Shown here piece after piece: positions 51,595 through 61,173 of a DNA stretch of 64,000 bases (its first letter is position 1; every line of letters begins with the position of its first letter). The notes under the pieces are model-generated. The model saw nothing but the letters and a program-made list of their open reading frames with translations, had not been told where the DNA came from and ran no database searches. The stretch spans positions 1,984,001-2,048,000 of the forward strand of contig NZ_CP013189.1 in assembly GCF_001444425.1 (NCBI RefSeq), given 5' to 3'. Source of the stretch: Pseudohongiella spirulinae (GTDB lineage Bacteria > Pseudomonadota > Gammaproteobacteria > Pseudomonadales > Pseudohongiellaceae). A program made the position numbers and the translations under genes.

Positions 51595-53025
51595 TCAGTG
51601 CTCCAGCAGAATATCGCGCACATCCACAAAATGGCCATGTACGGCGGCGGCCGCGGCCATGGCCGGACTGACCAGGTGGGTGCGACCACCAAAGCCCTGA
51701 CGGCCTTCAAAGTTACGGTTGGAGGTCGACGCACAGTGCTTGCCTGCCGGCAACTGGTCGGCGTTCATGGCCAGGCACATTGAGCAGCCGGGCTCACGCC
51801 ATTCCAGGCCTGCTTCGATAAAGATCTTGTCCAGACCCTCTGCTTCGGCCTGCTGTTTGACCAGACCGGAACCCGGCACCACCATGGCCAGCTCCACGCT
51901 GTCAGCCACCTTGCGGCCTTTGACAACCGCAGCCGCGGCGCGCAGGTCTTCGATACGCGAGTTGGTGCACGAACCGATAAAGATATACTCCAGCTTGATA
52001 TCCTTGATGGGTGTGCGCGGCTTCAGACCCATATATTTCAGCGCCTGACGGATATTGCTGGCACGACCCGGATCTTTTTCCTGATCGGGGTCCGGCACTT
52101 CACCGGTGACCGGCGCTACCATTTCCGGGGAAGTTCCCCAGGTGACCTGCGGAATAATATCAGCCGCATCCAGCACCACCACACGATCAAAATGTGCATC
52201 CGGGTCGCTGACCAGCGTACGCCAGTAATCAGCAGCACGCTCGAACATCTCACCCTGCGGGGCCATGGGCCGACCCCTGATGTAATCAATGGTGGTTTCA
52301 TCAACGGCAATCAGACCCGCACGGGCACCGGCCTCAATCGCCATATTGCAGACACTCATGCGCCCTTCCATGCTCAACGAACGGATGGCCTCACCGCCAA
52401 ATTCGATGGTATAGCCGGTACCGCCGGCTGTGCCGATTTCACCGATAATGGCCAGCACGATATCCTTGGCAGTCACGCCCGGGTTCAAATGGCCATCGAC
52501 GCGAATCAGCATATTTTTCATCTTGCGCTGAATCAGACACTGCGTGGCCATCACATGCTCAACTTCGGAGGTGCCGATACCGTGTGCCAGCGCACCCAGT
52601 GCACCGTGAGTAGAGGTATGCGAATCACCGCAGACAATGGTCATGCCGGGCAGCGTTGCACCCTGCTCCGGCCCGACCACATGCACAATACCCTGACGGA
52701 TATCGTTCATATCAAGTTCTGTGATGCCGAACTCACGACAGTTCTCATCCAGCGTCTTGACCTGAATACGCGATACCGGATCGATAATGCCATCCAGGCC
52801 ACGGCTGCGTTCCGCCTTGGTGGTCGGAATATTGTGATCAGGCGTTGCCAGGTTGGCATCCGCACGCCAGGGTTTACGCCCGGCCAGACGCAGACCTTCA
52901 AAGGCCTGCGGTGAGGTGACCTCATGAATCAGCTGACGATCGATGTAAATCAATGCTGTGCCATCGTCGCGCTGCTTGACCAGGTGTGAATCCCAGAGCT
53001 TGTCGTATAAGGTTTTTCCAGCCAT
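51595..53025 (-). CDS. leuC: 3-isopropylmalate dehydratase large subunit
   Basis: 476 residues, aconitase-like with a 4Fe-4S cluster: [15 protein letters not shown] supplies one Cys and GCSMCLAMN the other two; [30 protein letters not shown] is the substrate-binding signature. Second step of leucine synthesis. A small hairpin lies 20 bp before its ATG. Confidence 0.97.
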   Translation of the reverse strand: MAGKTLYDKLWDSHLVKQRDDGTALIYIDRQLIHEVTSPQAFEGLRLAGRKPWRADANLATPDHNIPTTKAERSRGLDGIIDPVSRIQVKTLDENCREFGITELDMNDIRQGIVHVVGPEQGATLPGMTIVCGDSHTSTHGALGALAHGIGTSEVEHVMATQCLIQRKMKNMLIRVDGHLNPGVTAKDIVLAIIGEIGTAGGTGYTIEFGGEAIRSLSMEGRMSVCNMAIEAGARAGLIAVDETTIDYIRGRPMAPQGEMFERAADYWRTLVSDPDAHFDRVVVLDAADIIPQVTWGTSPEMVAPVTGEVPDPDQEKDPGRASNIRQALKYMGLKPRTPIKDIKLEYIFIGSCTNSRIEDLRAAAAVVKGRKVADSVELAMVVPGSGLVKQQAEAEGLDKIFIEAGLEWREPGCSMCLAMNADQLPAGKHCASTSNRNFEGRQGFGGRTHLVSPAMAAAAAVHGHFVDVRDILLEH

Positions 53026-53045
53026 GAATCATTCCCGCATGTCGA

Positions 53046-53064
53046 GCCACCTACCATAGGTGGC
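53046..53064 (-). promoter_or_regulatory. Hairpin in the aroC-leuC intergenic region
   Basis: GCCACCTA / TAGGTGGC, a perfect 8-bp stem with a 3-nt loop, 20 bp upstream of the leuC ATG and 34 bp after the aroC stop. No T-run follows on the minus strand, so it is a weak case for an aroC terminator; it could be an operator or leader hairpin for leuCD. Confidence 0.5.
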
Positions 53065-53098
53065 AGTGTTAAATTTCAATTACAGATCTATGAAATTA

Positions 53099-54184
53099 TT
53101 ATATTTTTGGTGTGCTGCACGTTACATCAAAATTCTGTGCGCGGTGGCGCAGCAGATGATCCATCAGCACAATGGCCAACATGGCCTCGGCGATGGGCAC
53201 CGCACGAATACCCACGCAGGGATCATGCCGCCCGGTTGTCACCACCTCCGCCGACTGACCGTGGATATCAATCGATCGCCCCGGCAAGCGCAGACTGGAA
53301 GTCGGCTTCAACGCAATATGTGCCACGACATCCTGGCCACTGGAAATGCCACCGAGCACACCGCCGGCGTTATTCGACAGAAACCCCTCAGGCGTCATTT
53401 CATCGCGATGCTCGGTGCCTTTCTGGGTTACTGACTCAAAACCTGCACCGATTTCCACGCCTTTAACAGCATTTATACTCATCAGGGCATGCGCAATATC
53501 GGCGTCCAGCCGGTCAAACACCGGCTCACCCAGACCGACCGGCACGCCGCTGGCGACAACTGAAATCCGGGCACCAATGGAATTGCCTTCTTTATTCAGC
53601 GCAGCCATATACGTTTCCATCTCTGCCACTTTCCCGGCATCCGGACAGAAAAACGGATTTTGCTCTACCTGATCCCAGTCCAGCACCTCGGCCTTGATCG
53701 GCCCAAGCTGGCTGAGATAGGCACGCACCTGCACGCCACAATGTTGCGCCAGGTACTTCTTGGCAATCGCGCCAGCCGCCACCCGCATGGCCGTTTCTCG
53801 GGCAGAAGAGCGGCCACCGCCCCGATAATCCCGCAGACCATACTTTTGCTGATAGGTATAATCGGCGTGAGCAGGGCGAAATATATCCTTGATTTTACTA
53901 TAATCTTTAGACCTTTGATCCGTGTTTTCTATGATCAGGCCAATCGGTGTTCCGGTGGTTTTGCCCTCAAACACACCTGACAGAATTTTCACTTCATCAG
54001 CTTCACGGCGCTGCGTGGTAAAACGCGACTGGCCCGGCTTGCGCCGATCCAGATCACGCTGCAGATCGGCCTCTGACAGTTCCAGACCGGGCGGGCAGCC
54101 ATCCACAATACAACCCAGTGCCAGGCCGTGGCTTTCGCCAAAACTGGTGACAGTGAACAGACTTCCTATGGTATTGCCGGCCAT
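53099..54184 (-). CDS. aroC: Chorismate synthase
   Basis: FMN-dependent last step of the shikimate pathway. 361 residues: [51 protein letters not shown] and [19 protein letters not shown]. Follows prmB after 36 bp. Confidence 0.97.
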   Translation of the reverse strand: MAGNTIGSLFTVTSFGESHGLALGCIVDGCPPGLELSEADLQRDLDRRKPGQSRFTTQRREADEVKILSGVFEGKTTGTPIGLIIENTDQRSKDYSKIKDIFRPAHADYTYQQKYGLRDYRGGGRSSARETAMRVAAGAIAKKYLAQHCGVQVRAYLSQLGPIKAEVLDWDQVEQNPFFCPDAGKVAEMETYMAALNKEGNSIGARISVVASGVPVGLGEPVFDRLDADIAHALMSINAVKGVEIGAGFESVTQKGTEHRDEMTPEGFLSNNAGGVLGGISSGQDVVAHIALKPTSSLRLPGRSIDIHGQSAEVVTTGRHDPCVGIRAVPIAEAMLAIVLMDHLLRHRAQNFDVTCSTPKI

Positions 54185-54220
54185 CGGTCAGGCTTCCATT
54201 ACTGAGTAAAAAGGCGGGTA

Positions 54221-55117
54221 TTATACACGAAGTGCCTGTCTGGCACGAATCAGCTCAGCGCGGCTGATCGCCAATACGCCTTCACCGCCGTGCTCAAATT
54301 CCAGCCACGTGACCTGCAGACGTGGACAGCGCTGCTCCAATAAGAGCCAGGTATAACCCAGCTCCAGCACCAGCAGACCGTTCTCACTCAGGTAGTCTGA
54401 CGCCTGCTGCAGGATTGCCAGGGGTATGGCCAGGCCTTCGTCCTCAGACAGCAGCCCCAGTGACGGCTCCGATTGATATTCGGCCGGCAGCTCTGCCACT
54501 TCCTGCGCAGACACATACGGTGGATTGGAGACAATCAGGTCGTAGGGGCCGTGCCCGGCACAGCGCTCAGTCAGTGACGAGAACAGGTCCGACTGGATGG
54601 CATGTACCCTATCCTGCAATTGATGTCGCTCGATGTTGCTGCGCGCAACCGCCAGCGCATCCTCTGATATATCAGCCAGATCCACCTGCGCCTGCGGGAA
54701 GCAGATGGCTGTGGCGATACCAATGCAGCCACTGCCAGTACAAAGATCCAGAATACGTCGGGGCGACTCATCCAGCAGAGGCTGGAAATCATTGGCTATC
54801 AATTCCGCTATCGGCGAACGGGGCACCAACACTCTGTCATCAACATTAAATGGCAGACCGGCAAACCAGGCCTCCCCTATCAGATAGGCTACGGGTATGC
54901 GATTGTTGATGCGCTTGTCCGCCAGCGACACGATGTGCTGCCACTGCCCGGCACTGACAGGCTGGGCGGGGTCTACCTCCTCATCAAATGACAGACCCAG
55001 CAATGAAAACACCAGATAGACCGCCTCATCCCAGGCATTGTCCGTTCCGTGACCATAATACAGGTCGGCCTCTTCAAACTGCTCGGCTAGCCGGGACAGG
55101 CATTCCTCTAATTGCAT
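54221..55117 (-). CDS. prmB: Ribosomal protein uL3 N5-glutamine methyltransferase
   Basis: 298 residues. SAM motif ILDLCTGSGCIGIATA, catalytic NPPY motif in LIVSNPPYVSAQEVAEL, and N-terminal helices with DEEVDP and NRIPVAYLIGEAWFAGLPF, matching PrmB more than PrmC. The prmB-aroC pair is conserved. Divergent from folE. Confidence 0.93.
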   Translation of the reverse strand: MQLEECLSRLAEQFEEADLYYGHGTDNAWDEAVYLVFSLLGLSFDEEVDPAQPVSAGQWQHIVSLADKRINNRIPVAYLIGEAWFAGLPFNVDDRVLVPRSPIAELIANDFQPLLDESPRRILDLCTGSGCIGIATAICFPQAQVDLADISEDALAVARSNIERHQLQDRVHAIQSDLFSSLTERCAGHGPYDLIVSNPPYVSAQEVAELPAEYQSEPSLGLLSEDEGLAIPLAILQQASDYLSENGLLVLELGYTWLLLEQRCPRLQVTWLEFEHGGEGVLAISRAELIRARQALRV

Positions 55118-55153
55118 TATCTTGTCCTAAAAATTGCTTTACGAAGCCATGGT

Positions 55154-55180
55154 GATATCGTACGGTATCGATCTTTTTTT
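55154..55180 (+). promoter_or_regulatory. Imperfect palindrome with T-tract in the folE leader
   Basis: GATATCGTACGGTATC (55154-55169) is a 16-bp palindrome with one symmetric mismatch (a G-U pair in RNA), followed after 4 bp by seven T residues. It lies 17 bp before the folE ATG. It may be an operator over the promoter (a weak TTGCTT-16 bp-TATCGT pair overlaps it) or a terminator-like leader hairpin. Confidence 0.4.
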
Positions 55181-55196
55181 GACGAGTGACCCTGGC

Positions 55197-55781
55197 ATGA
55201 GCAAAACACCTCTGCAACCCGCTGACAAACTCTCCGGCATGACTCAGGCTTACCGGGAGATCATCGCCGACATTGGCGAAAATCTGAACAGGCCGGGACT
55301 GGTAGATACACCGCTGCGCGCCGCCAAGGCCATGCAGTTTCTGACCCGCGGTTATCAGCAGAACATCGACGAAGTGATCAACAACGCCATGTTCCCCTCC
55401 TCTTCTGAAGAGATGGTCATCGTCAAAAACATCGAATTATATTCCATGTGCGAGCATCACATGCTGCCATTTATCGGCAAATGCCATGTTGCCTATCTGC
55501 CCAAGGGCAAGGTGATCGGTTTGTCGAAGATAGCACGCATCGTGGATATGTTTGCCCGTCGCCTGCAGATTCAGGAAAATCTGACCAAAGAAATTGCCGA
55601 GGTCATCATTGAAAAAACCGGTGCTGCCGGTGCCGGGGTGATTATCGAGGCTCAGCACATGTGCATGATGATGCGTGGCGTGGAAAAGCAGAATTCGGTG
55701 ATGACCACATCGTGCATGCTTGGGGCTTTCCGCAACAGTCAGAGTACCCGCAATGAATTTCTGTCGCTAATTCAGCGCTGA
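55197..55781 (+). CDS. folE: GTP cyclohydrolase I
   Basis: First enzyme of tetrahydrofolate synthesis, GTP to dihydroneopterin triphosphate. 194 residues from the ATG at 55197 (MSKTPLQP), fitting family length; an upstream in-frame start is unlikely. Zinc ligands C85 and H88 in [10 protein letters not shown] and a later Cys in [10 protein letters not shown]; also [18 protein letters not shown] and [10 protein letters not shown]. Confidence 0.96.
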   Translation: MSKTPLQPADKLSGMTQAYREIIADIGENLNRPGLVDTPLRAAKAMQFLTRGYQQNIDEVINNAMFPSSSEEMVIVKNIELYSMCEHHMLPFIGKCHVAYLPKGKVIGLSKIARIVDMFARRLQIQENLTKEIAEVIIEKTGAAGAGVIIEAQHMCMMMRGVEKQNSVMTTSCMLGAFRNSQSTRNEFLSLIQR

Positions 55782-55785
55782 TTGC

Positions 55786-55812
55786 GGCGACTATCCCTGA
55801 CAGGCAGTCGCC
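55786..55812. terminator. Hairpin between convergent folE and the DUF4892 gene
   Basis: GGCGACT / AGTCGCC, a 7-bp perfect stem with a 13-nt loop, 4 bp after the folE stop. There is no T-run, so it may terminate or simply protect the 3' ends. Confidence 0.4.
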
Positions 55813-55839
55813 ACAAGTTGTCCGACAGGAGGGGGAGAC

Positions 55840-56790
55840 TTACTGCAGCACCGCGTCGATGCGTGAACCACAAGGCCCGGGGCGGCAGTAAGGGGCCAGA
55901 GGACCAACACCCTGAGGATTAATGCGATCGGCATCCACACCCAGCCGAATGAGAGCCTGCTGAGCAGCCAAAGCCCGGTTCATTGAACGCTGCTGCAATG
56001 TCTCCAGTGGCTGATCATCAGCCAGATGCCCCACCAGATAGATGCTCAGCAGCGCATCGGCCTGCATGACCTCTGCCAGCAGCTGCAACCCCTGCTCATC
56101 CACCAGCTCATCGTCTTCGTTAAATGACAGCCCTGGAATCACAATAACGCCATCGTTCTGTAAGCGCAGCTGCATAGCCTGGGCTGTTGCCAGTACGCCT
56201 GCACGCTGTTCATCGGCCTGTGCACCTGCCAGCTCCAGAAAATCCAGGTGCGCATACATGCGCCGATTTGCCCGGGTCACCACATACAGGGCCGCGTAGC
56301 CAACCCGCTCCTGACCCTGCGCTGTGACCTGGAATGTGCTGGCGAGGTAGGACTGATTGGCTTCCGGACCGTACAGAACGCGATTATTAAATTGATCGTT
56401 AGCCCAGAAATTACTGCTGCCACAGCCACGCCCCTGACAGGCAAACAGCTCTCGCTGACCGGCTACCAGCAATTGCGACCTAAAGTGGTTGTAAACTTCC
56501 TGCGCATCAAAGCCGTCAGGAATACGATAGGTGATGCGCCACAGGTTGCCACTGAATCGCTCCGCATTGCTCGGCGCCACGGTGCCAGCGGCCCGCTGCA
56601 TTCGCCCCAGGGCCAGCGCATAGACGGTATTGTCATCGCGCTGAAAATTGACAATCTCGGAGCCGGGAAAGCGATCGATGCCGGGGAAATCAGACGAGCC
56701 CGGTGTATCTGCAGAGACTACCGTCATTCCCGCGCACAGCAACAGCCCCATGAGGCTTGAAAGTAAACTACGGATATCAGCTATCACCAT
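55840..56790 (-). CDS. DUF4892 protein with OmpA-like C-terminus
   Basis: 316 residues. Signal peptide (LLSSLMGLLLCAGMTVVSA), then GSSDFPGIDRFPGSEIVNF, the hallmark of DUF4892, and a GCGSSNFWANDQFNN patch with a Cys pair. The C-terminal third (ALLSIYLVGHLADDQPLETLQQRSMNRALAAQQALIRLGVDADRINPQGVGPLAP) has the spacing of an OmpA-type peptidoglycan-binding domain. Probably periplasmic or outer-membrane associated; function unknown. Overlaps the DUF4389 gene by 14 nt; ATG at 56790 chosen, GTG one codon earlier possible. Confidence 0.82.
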   Translation of the reverse strand: MVIADIRSLLSSLMGLLLCAGMTVVSADTPGSSDFPGIDRFPGSEIVNFQRDDNTVYALALGRMQRAAGTVAPSNAERFSGNLWRITYRIPDGFDAQEVYNHFRSQLLVAGQRELFACQGRGCGSSNFWANDQFNNRVLYGPEANQSYLASTFQVTAQGQERVGYAALYVVTRANRRMYAHLDFLELAGAQADEQRAGVLATAQAMQLRLQNDGVIVIPGLSFNEDDELVDEQGLQLLAEVMQADALLSIYLVGHLADDQPLETLQQRSMNRALAAQQALIRLGVDADRINPQGVGPLAPYCRPGPCGSRIDAVLQ

Positions 56791-57394
56791 CACCTTCAGT
56801 TTTTGCAGACTTGCCTGTTGTACGTGGTTTGCGGGCAGCCGGTTTAGGGGCAGCCGTACTTTTTTTGCTACTCGCAGCTTTTTTTGCTGCAGCCGTTTTT
56901 TTTGTTGCAGCCGGTTTTTTTCGTGCCACGGGTTTGGATTCCGCCTTGTCGGCTTTTGATTCGGGCTGCGATTCAGCCTTGGGTGATGGATCTGATCGAG
57001 GCCTGGGGTCAGGTTCGGACGTTGGCTCAGACTTTGACTCGGGCTCAGGCCTGGCGTCTGACGCTGGCTCTGAATCAGCCTCCGGCCCGGGCTTTGGTTC
57101 GGGATCGTTTTCCGGGTCTGACGTTTGCGGAAAACTAGAAAAAGGAAAGGGTCGCAGCTCTGAGTTATAAGTCAGATACGCAAGAATCTCGCTGACATAA
57201 CCAGAAAGACCCGCACCCAGGCGTCGAAGATTCTGATTGTCGCCACCCGTCAGGAGACTGAATATGATCTGTGCCAGCATGATGACCAGCAGCACGACCC
57301 CCGTGACATAAAGGGCTACTACAAAGCCGGCCATGAATAATACCCGCAGCCAGGCTGACGGTTTTTTGAGGTTATCTACGAATTCGTCGGACAT
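56777..57394 (-). CDS. DUF4389 membrane protein with histone-H1-like tail
   Basis: 205 residues. The first 80 form the DUF4389 part: WLRVLFMAGFVVALYVTGVVLLVIMLAQIIFSLL and a second amphipathic stretch. After residue 95 comes a Glu/Asp/Pro/Ser tract, then a Lys/Ala-rich tail (KKPAATKKTAAAKK and similar) resembling AlgP or histone H1 C-termini. Family function is unknown. The tail is coded by A/T homopolymer-rich DNA (runs of 7-8), unlike its neighbours, and may vary in length. Overlaps gpsA by 19 nt. Confidence 0.82.
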   Translation of the reverse strand: MSDEFVDNLKKPSAWLRVLFMAGFVVALYVTGVVLLVIMLAQIIFSLLTGGDNQNLRRLGAGLSGYVSEILAYLTYNSELRPFPFSSFPQTSDPENDPEPKPGPEADSEPASDARPEPESKSEPTSEPDPRPRSDPSPKAESQPESKADKAESKPVARKKPAATKKTAAAKKAASSKKSTAAPKPAARKPRTTGKSAKTEGDGDS

Positions 57395-58434
57395 GCACTC
57401 GCTCCTGTCAATTGCTTGCTTCGGCTGGCTTCGTATTCGACATCCAGGGCACCTTCGCCATGCATCAGCGCCGAAATGACCTGATCCACTGCATACCCTT
57501 CGTACACAATCTTATACAGTCCCGAGGCCAGTGGCATGTAAATTCCGAGTTGATCGGCCTTTTCTTTGACCTGCTTCAGAGTATTGACTCCCTCGGCGAC
57601 CTGCCCGAGTTCGGCTACGGCCTCCTGCAGTGACTTGCCCTGACCCAAAGCAAAGCCTACACGAAAATTCCGGCTCAACGAAGAAGAACAGGTTACAATC
57701 AAGTCACCGACACCTGCCAGTCCCAAAAAGGTCATCGGATCAGCGCCAAGTTCACGGCCGAAACGCGCCATTTCGGTCAGGCTTCGGGTAATCAACATGC
57801 TATTGGTGTTTTGCCCCATACCCATGGCAGAGGCCAGACCGGCAATAATGGCGTAAATATTTTTTAGAGAACCACCCAGCTCAACCCCAAACATATCGTC
57901 ATTGGTATAAACCCGGAAATAATCCGACCGCAGTACTTCTCTGACCCGCTCTCGCACGGATTCACTGGAACTGGCAATGACGGTGCCCGTAAGACTTCGT
58001 GTGGCAATCTCACCAGCCAGATTGGGGCCGCTGAGCACTCCTGTGGGGGATTGCGGCAGCTCTTGTTGCAGAATCTGGCTCATCAACAGAAAGCTGCCAG
58101 CCTCAATGCCTTTGGTGGTGCTGACCAGAATGGTATCTTCGCTGACGGCAGGTTTGAGTTTACGGACCACGGTCCGGAAATAGGCACTGGGTACGGCCAC
58201 AAATACCGTGCGACTGCCGGAAACGGCTCGCAGAATATCGTCAGTTGCATGAACCTTGTGGTCCAGACTGTATCCCGGCAAATACTGCGGGTTTTCGTGC
58301 AGCGCATTGACCTGCTCTACAAGCTCACTGTTGCGCATCCAGAAATTAACCCTGAAACCATTGCCGGCAATGATATTGGCCAGTACCGTGCCAAAACTGC
58401 CACCACCCAGAACACTGACTGTCTGTTCAGGCAC
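57376..58434 (-). CDS. gpsA: NAD(P)-dependent glycerol-3-phosphate dehydrogenase
   Basis: Makes glycerol 3-phosphate for phospholipid synthesis. 352 residues from a GTG at 58434 with AAGGAG 7 bp upstream. Rossmann loop VLGGGSFGTVLANIIA, VPSAYFRTVV, and the catalytic lysine region GVELGGSLKNIYAIIAGLASAMG. Lies 81 bp after sthA. Confidence 0.96.
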   Translation of the reverse strand: MPEQTVSVLGGGSFGTVLANIIAGNGFRVNFWMRNSELVEQVNALHENPQYLPGYSLDHKVHATDDILRAVSGSRTVFVAVPSAYFRTVVRKLKPAVSEDTILVSTTKGIEAGSFLLMSQILQQELPQSPTGVLSGPNLAGEIATRSLTGTVIASSSESVRERVREVLRSDYFRVYTNDDMFGVELGGSLKNIYAIIAGLASAMGMGQNTNSMLITRSLTEMARFGRELGADPMTFLGLAGVGDLIVTCSSSLSRNFRVGFALGQGKSLQEAVAELGQVAEGVNTLKQVKEKADQLGIYMPLASGLYKIVYEGYAVDQVISALMHGEGALDVEYEASRSKQLTGASACPTNS

Positions 58435-58515
58435 TGAATTCTCCTTATTGTTTAATTTGCAATGACAGCGAGCATAAACGTGTTCTCACAGGCTGTGTAA
58501 GGCCGCAGCAGGCTT

Positions 58516-59901
58516 TTAAAACACCCGGTTCAGGCCATCCAGGGCGGCTATTCGATAGGCTTCGGCCATGGTTGGGTAGTTAAAAGTGGTATTGAGAAAA
58601 TACTTCATCGTATTGGCCTTACCCTTCTGCTCCATGATGGCCTGACCAATATGCACGATCTCTGAGGCCTGGTCACCGAAACAGTGGATACCCAGAATCT
58701 CAAGGGTATCGAAGTGGAATATGATTTTCAGCATGCCCACCGACTCGCCCGTGATCTGGCCGCGGGCTGTATTGTTAAAAAACGCCTTGCCCACTTCATA
58801 GGGCACCTGTTCGGCAGTCAGTTCCTGCTCGGTACGCCCCAGCGTGCTGATCTCCGGAATGGTGTAAATACCCGAGGCCACCCGGTTGATGGCCACAAAA
58901 TCATCCGGCGCCACAATAGCGTTGCAGGCAGCCCTGCCCTGATCATAGGAAGCACTGGCCAGCGAGGGCCAGCCGATTATGTCGCCAGCGGCAAAAATGT
59001 TCTCCACGGACGTCTGGTAACGCTCGTTAACCTGAACCTGGCCCCGGCTGTTTGCTTTTACACCCAGTTCAATCAGCCCCAGGCCGTCCGAATTGCCGGT
59101 TCGACCGTTAGCCCACAAAATAATATCACTCTTGATCTTCTTGCCAGACTTCAGGTGGGTCACGACATAATTATCGTGGTACTCGATTTCTTCGAACTCT
59201 TCTTTATGACGACTGCGCACACCAATGTCTCGCAGGTGATAACTCAGCGCATCGGAGATTTCCCAGTCAAGAAAGGAGAGCAGTGATTCGGCTGGATTGA
59301 TCAATTCAACCTTGCAGCCCAGTCCGCCAAAGATAGACGCATATTCACAGCCGATTACACCTGCCCCGATCACAGTGACTTTTTTGGGCGTGTGATCCAG
59401 GGTGAGGATCTTGTCGCTGTCAAACAGACGCGGGTGATCAAAATCCACTTCAGCCGGCCGGTAGGGTCGCGAACCGGTGGCAACAATGAAATAGTCCGCC
59501 TTCAGGGTCGGACCCTTGCTGCCCAGTTTGATGGTGTTGGCATCCTGAAAAACGGCATGCCCCTGAATCACATCAACATCATTTTTTTCGTAATAGTTGC
59601 TGCGCAGATACACCTGCTCTTCAATCACCCGCTCGGCGTGGCGCATGATCTCCTGAAAACCGGGTTTATGCAGTGTAGCGAACTCTCTGAGCAGCGGGTT
59701 GGAACGAAACTGCATGACCTGCTTCACATAATGGCGCAGAGCTTTGGATGGAATGGTGCCCAGATGAGTGCAGTTACCGCCCACCTGATCCCGATCCGAG
59801 ATCAGAGCCACCGACTTGCCATGTTTGGCAGCATTAATCGCCGCCGACTCACCAGCCGGCCCGCTGCCAACGACAATAATGTCGTATTTCTTGCGGATCA
59901 T
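58516..59901 (-). CDS. sthA: Soluble pyridine nucleotide transhydrogenase
   Basis: FAD flavoprotein that interconverts NADH and NADPH. 461 residues: dinucleotide loop [29 protein letters not shown] with one Cys (C44) where disulphide reductases have two, the second Rossmann [17 protein letters not shown], and [21 protein letters not shown]. This is the STH pattern. Overlaps nqrM by 4 nt, placing it at the end of the nqr operon. Confidence 0.95.
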   Translation of the reverse strand: MIRKKYDIIVVGSGPAGESAAINAAKHGKSVALISDRDQVGGNCTHLGTIPSKALRHYVKQVMQFRSNPLLREFATLHKPGFQEIMRHAERVIEEQVYLRSNYYEKNDVDVIQGHAVFQDANTIKLGSKGPTLKADYFIVATGSRPYRPAEVDFDHPRLFDSDKILTLDHTPKKVTVIGAGVIGCEYASIFGGLGCKVELINPAESLLSFLDWEISDALSYHLRDIGVRSRHKEEFEEIEYHDNYVVTHLKSGKKIKSDIILWANGRTGNSDGLGLIELGVKANSRGQVQVNERYQTSVENIFAAGDIIGWPSLASASYDQGRAACNAIVAPDDFVAINRVASGIYTIPEISTLGRTEQELTAEQVPYEVGKAFFNNTARGQITGESVGMLKIIFHFDTLEILGIHCFGDQASEIVHIGQAIMEQKGKANTMKYFLNTTFNYPTMAEAYRIAALDGLNRVF

Positions 59902-60080
59902 CGGGTGCTCTCTTCACATTTGGCAGGATTACCGCCGCACAGCTCGCAGGTTTGATCAATGCCGACATTGTTAAGCCCGCCACAGGAACCTTTGATCGGC
60001 TGACGCCCGAATATGACACCCACGGCCATACCGGCCACGACCAGCATCAGAATAACAAATGTTGCTAATACGGTTGTCAT
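59898..60080 (-). CDS. nqrM: Na+-NQR maturation factor NqrM
   Basis: 60 residues: one membrane helix ([23 protein letters not shown]) and four cysteines ([20 protein letters not shown]). NqrM (DUF539) is needed to deliver iron to the NqrD/NqrE site in Vibrio and Klebsiella studies. ATGA overlap with the ApbE gene; last of the nqr maturation genes. Confidence 0.93.
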   Translation of the reverse strand: MTTVLATFVILMLVVAGMAVGVIFGRQPIKGSCGGLNNVGIDQTCELCGGNPAKCEESTR

Positions 60081-61162
60081 GGTGCTTCCTCCAGATAATG
60101 CGCGAAACGGGACGTATATCGCGCCTCAAAGCCATCCCCGTTGGGGGATTTTACTATAAAGTAGGCGGCCAGTCCGTGCTGCTCCGCCAGCTCTGCGGAA
60201 CGCTGTTCCCCCATGACCATAAAGGCAGTGGCCAGGGCGTCAGCGGTCAGTGCGTCGTCAGCAATTACGTTAACAGCCGCCAGTTGATGAGTCACTGGCT
60301 TACCGGTAAAGGGATCAATCTCGTGCGAGTAACGAACACCGTCTTCCTCAAAATAATTACGGTAATCGCCGGACCCGGCAATGCCTAATGATTCCCCTTG
60401 CGTGTTCAACACCGCCCAGATTTCAGGCACCCCGTCTTCGGGTTTCTCAATAGCTGGTACCCAGGCGCTGCCGTCAGGCTTGAGACCCCGGATACGCAAC
60501 TCACCGCCAATCTCGATAAAATAGCTGTTCTGCCCTACGCTATCAAAGTAATCAGCAATAACATCAGCTGCATATCCTTTGGCGATACCGCTAAGGTCCA
60601 GCTTTACGTCTCTTTCCTTGCGCAGACGGGGAGGCTGCAGACTGACCTGCAGGGCCTGATAGGACACCTGAGACTGCAGGCGGGATATTTCCGCCTGATC
60701 AGGAATACGGGTCCAGCTAAGCGAACCCTGTTGATCAGGGCCAAATCCCCAACGGTCAACCAGAGGCCCGACTGTCACATCAAAATACCCGCCAGTCATG
60801 TCACTAAAATGAAGTGAGCGATGTACCACATAGGCGAGCTCTGGCGATACATCCACCCATTGTCCGGGCTCACTGCGATTAAATTGTGACAATTCAGAGT
60901 CTGGCGCATAAGTCGACATCAATTCCCTGTCCAGTCTAAACAGGCGCTGCTCAATACCGTCTGCCAGCTCCTGATCAGACACTGATTCAGGAAAGCCGGC
61001 TATCAGAATCTGATACCGCGTGCCCATGGTCGCGCCATCAAGCTGATAAACCTGAGTCGGCGCCTCCGGTCTTAACCAGAGCCACAAAAAAAACAGCACC
61101 AGAAAGGCCAGCGTATAGCTGTAACGGCCTAACCAGTGCTGCAGTGTTGCGATCATTGCCAT
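60077..61162 (-). CDS. apbE: ApbE-type FAD:protein FMN transferase
   Basis: Attaches FMN covalently to threonines of NqrB and NqrC. 361 residues from the ATG at 61162 (MAMIATLQHW); an ATG two codons later is possible, and no strong ribosome-binding site is seen. An N-terminal membrane helix (YTLAFLVLFFLWLWL) is followed by GATMGTRYQI, DLSGIAKGYAADVIADYF and HEIDPFTGKPVTH with metal-binding Asp/Thr residues further on. The location between nqrF and nqrM is typical. Confidence 0.94.
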   Translation of the reverse strand: MAMIATLQHWLGRYSYTLAFLVLFFLWLWLRPEAPTQVYQLDGATMGTRYQILIAGFPESVSDQELADGIEQRLFRLDRELMSTYAPDSELSQFNRSEPGQWVDVSPELAYVVHRSLHFSDMTGGYFDVTVGPLVDRWGFGPDQQGSLSWTRIPDQAEISRLQSQVSYQALQVSLQPPRLRKERDVKLDLSGIAKGYAADVIADYFDSVGQNSYFIEIGGELRIRGLKPDGSAWVPAIEKPEDGVPEIWAVLNTQGESLGIAGSGDYRNYFEEDGVRYSHEIDPFTGKPVTHQLAAVNVIADDALTADALATAFMVMGEQRSAELAEQHGLAAYFIVKSPNGDGFEARYTSRFAHYLEEAP

Positions 61163-61173
61163 GCGGCCGGGGA

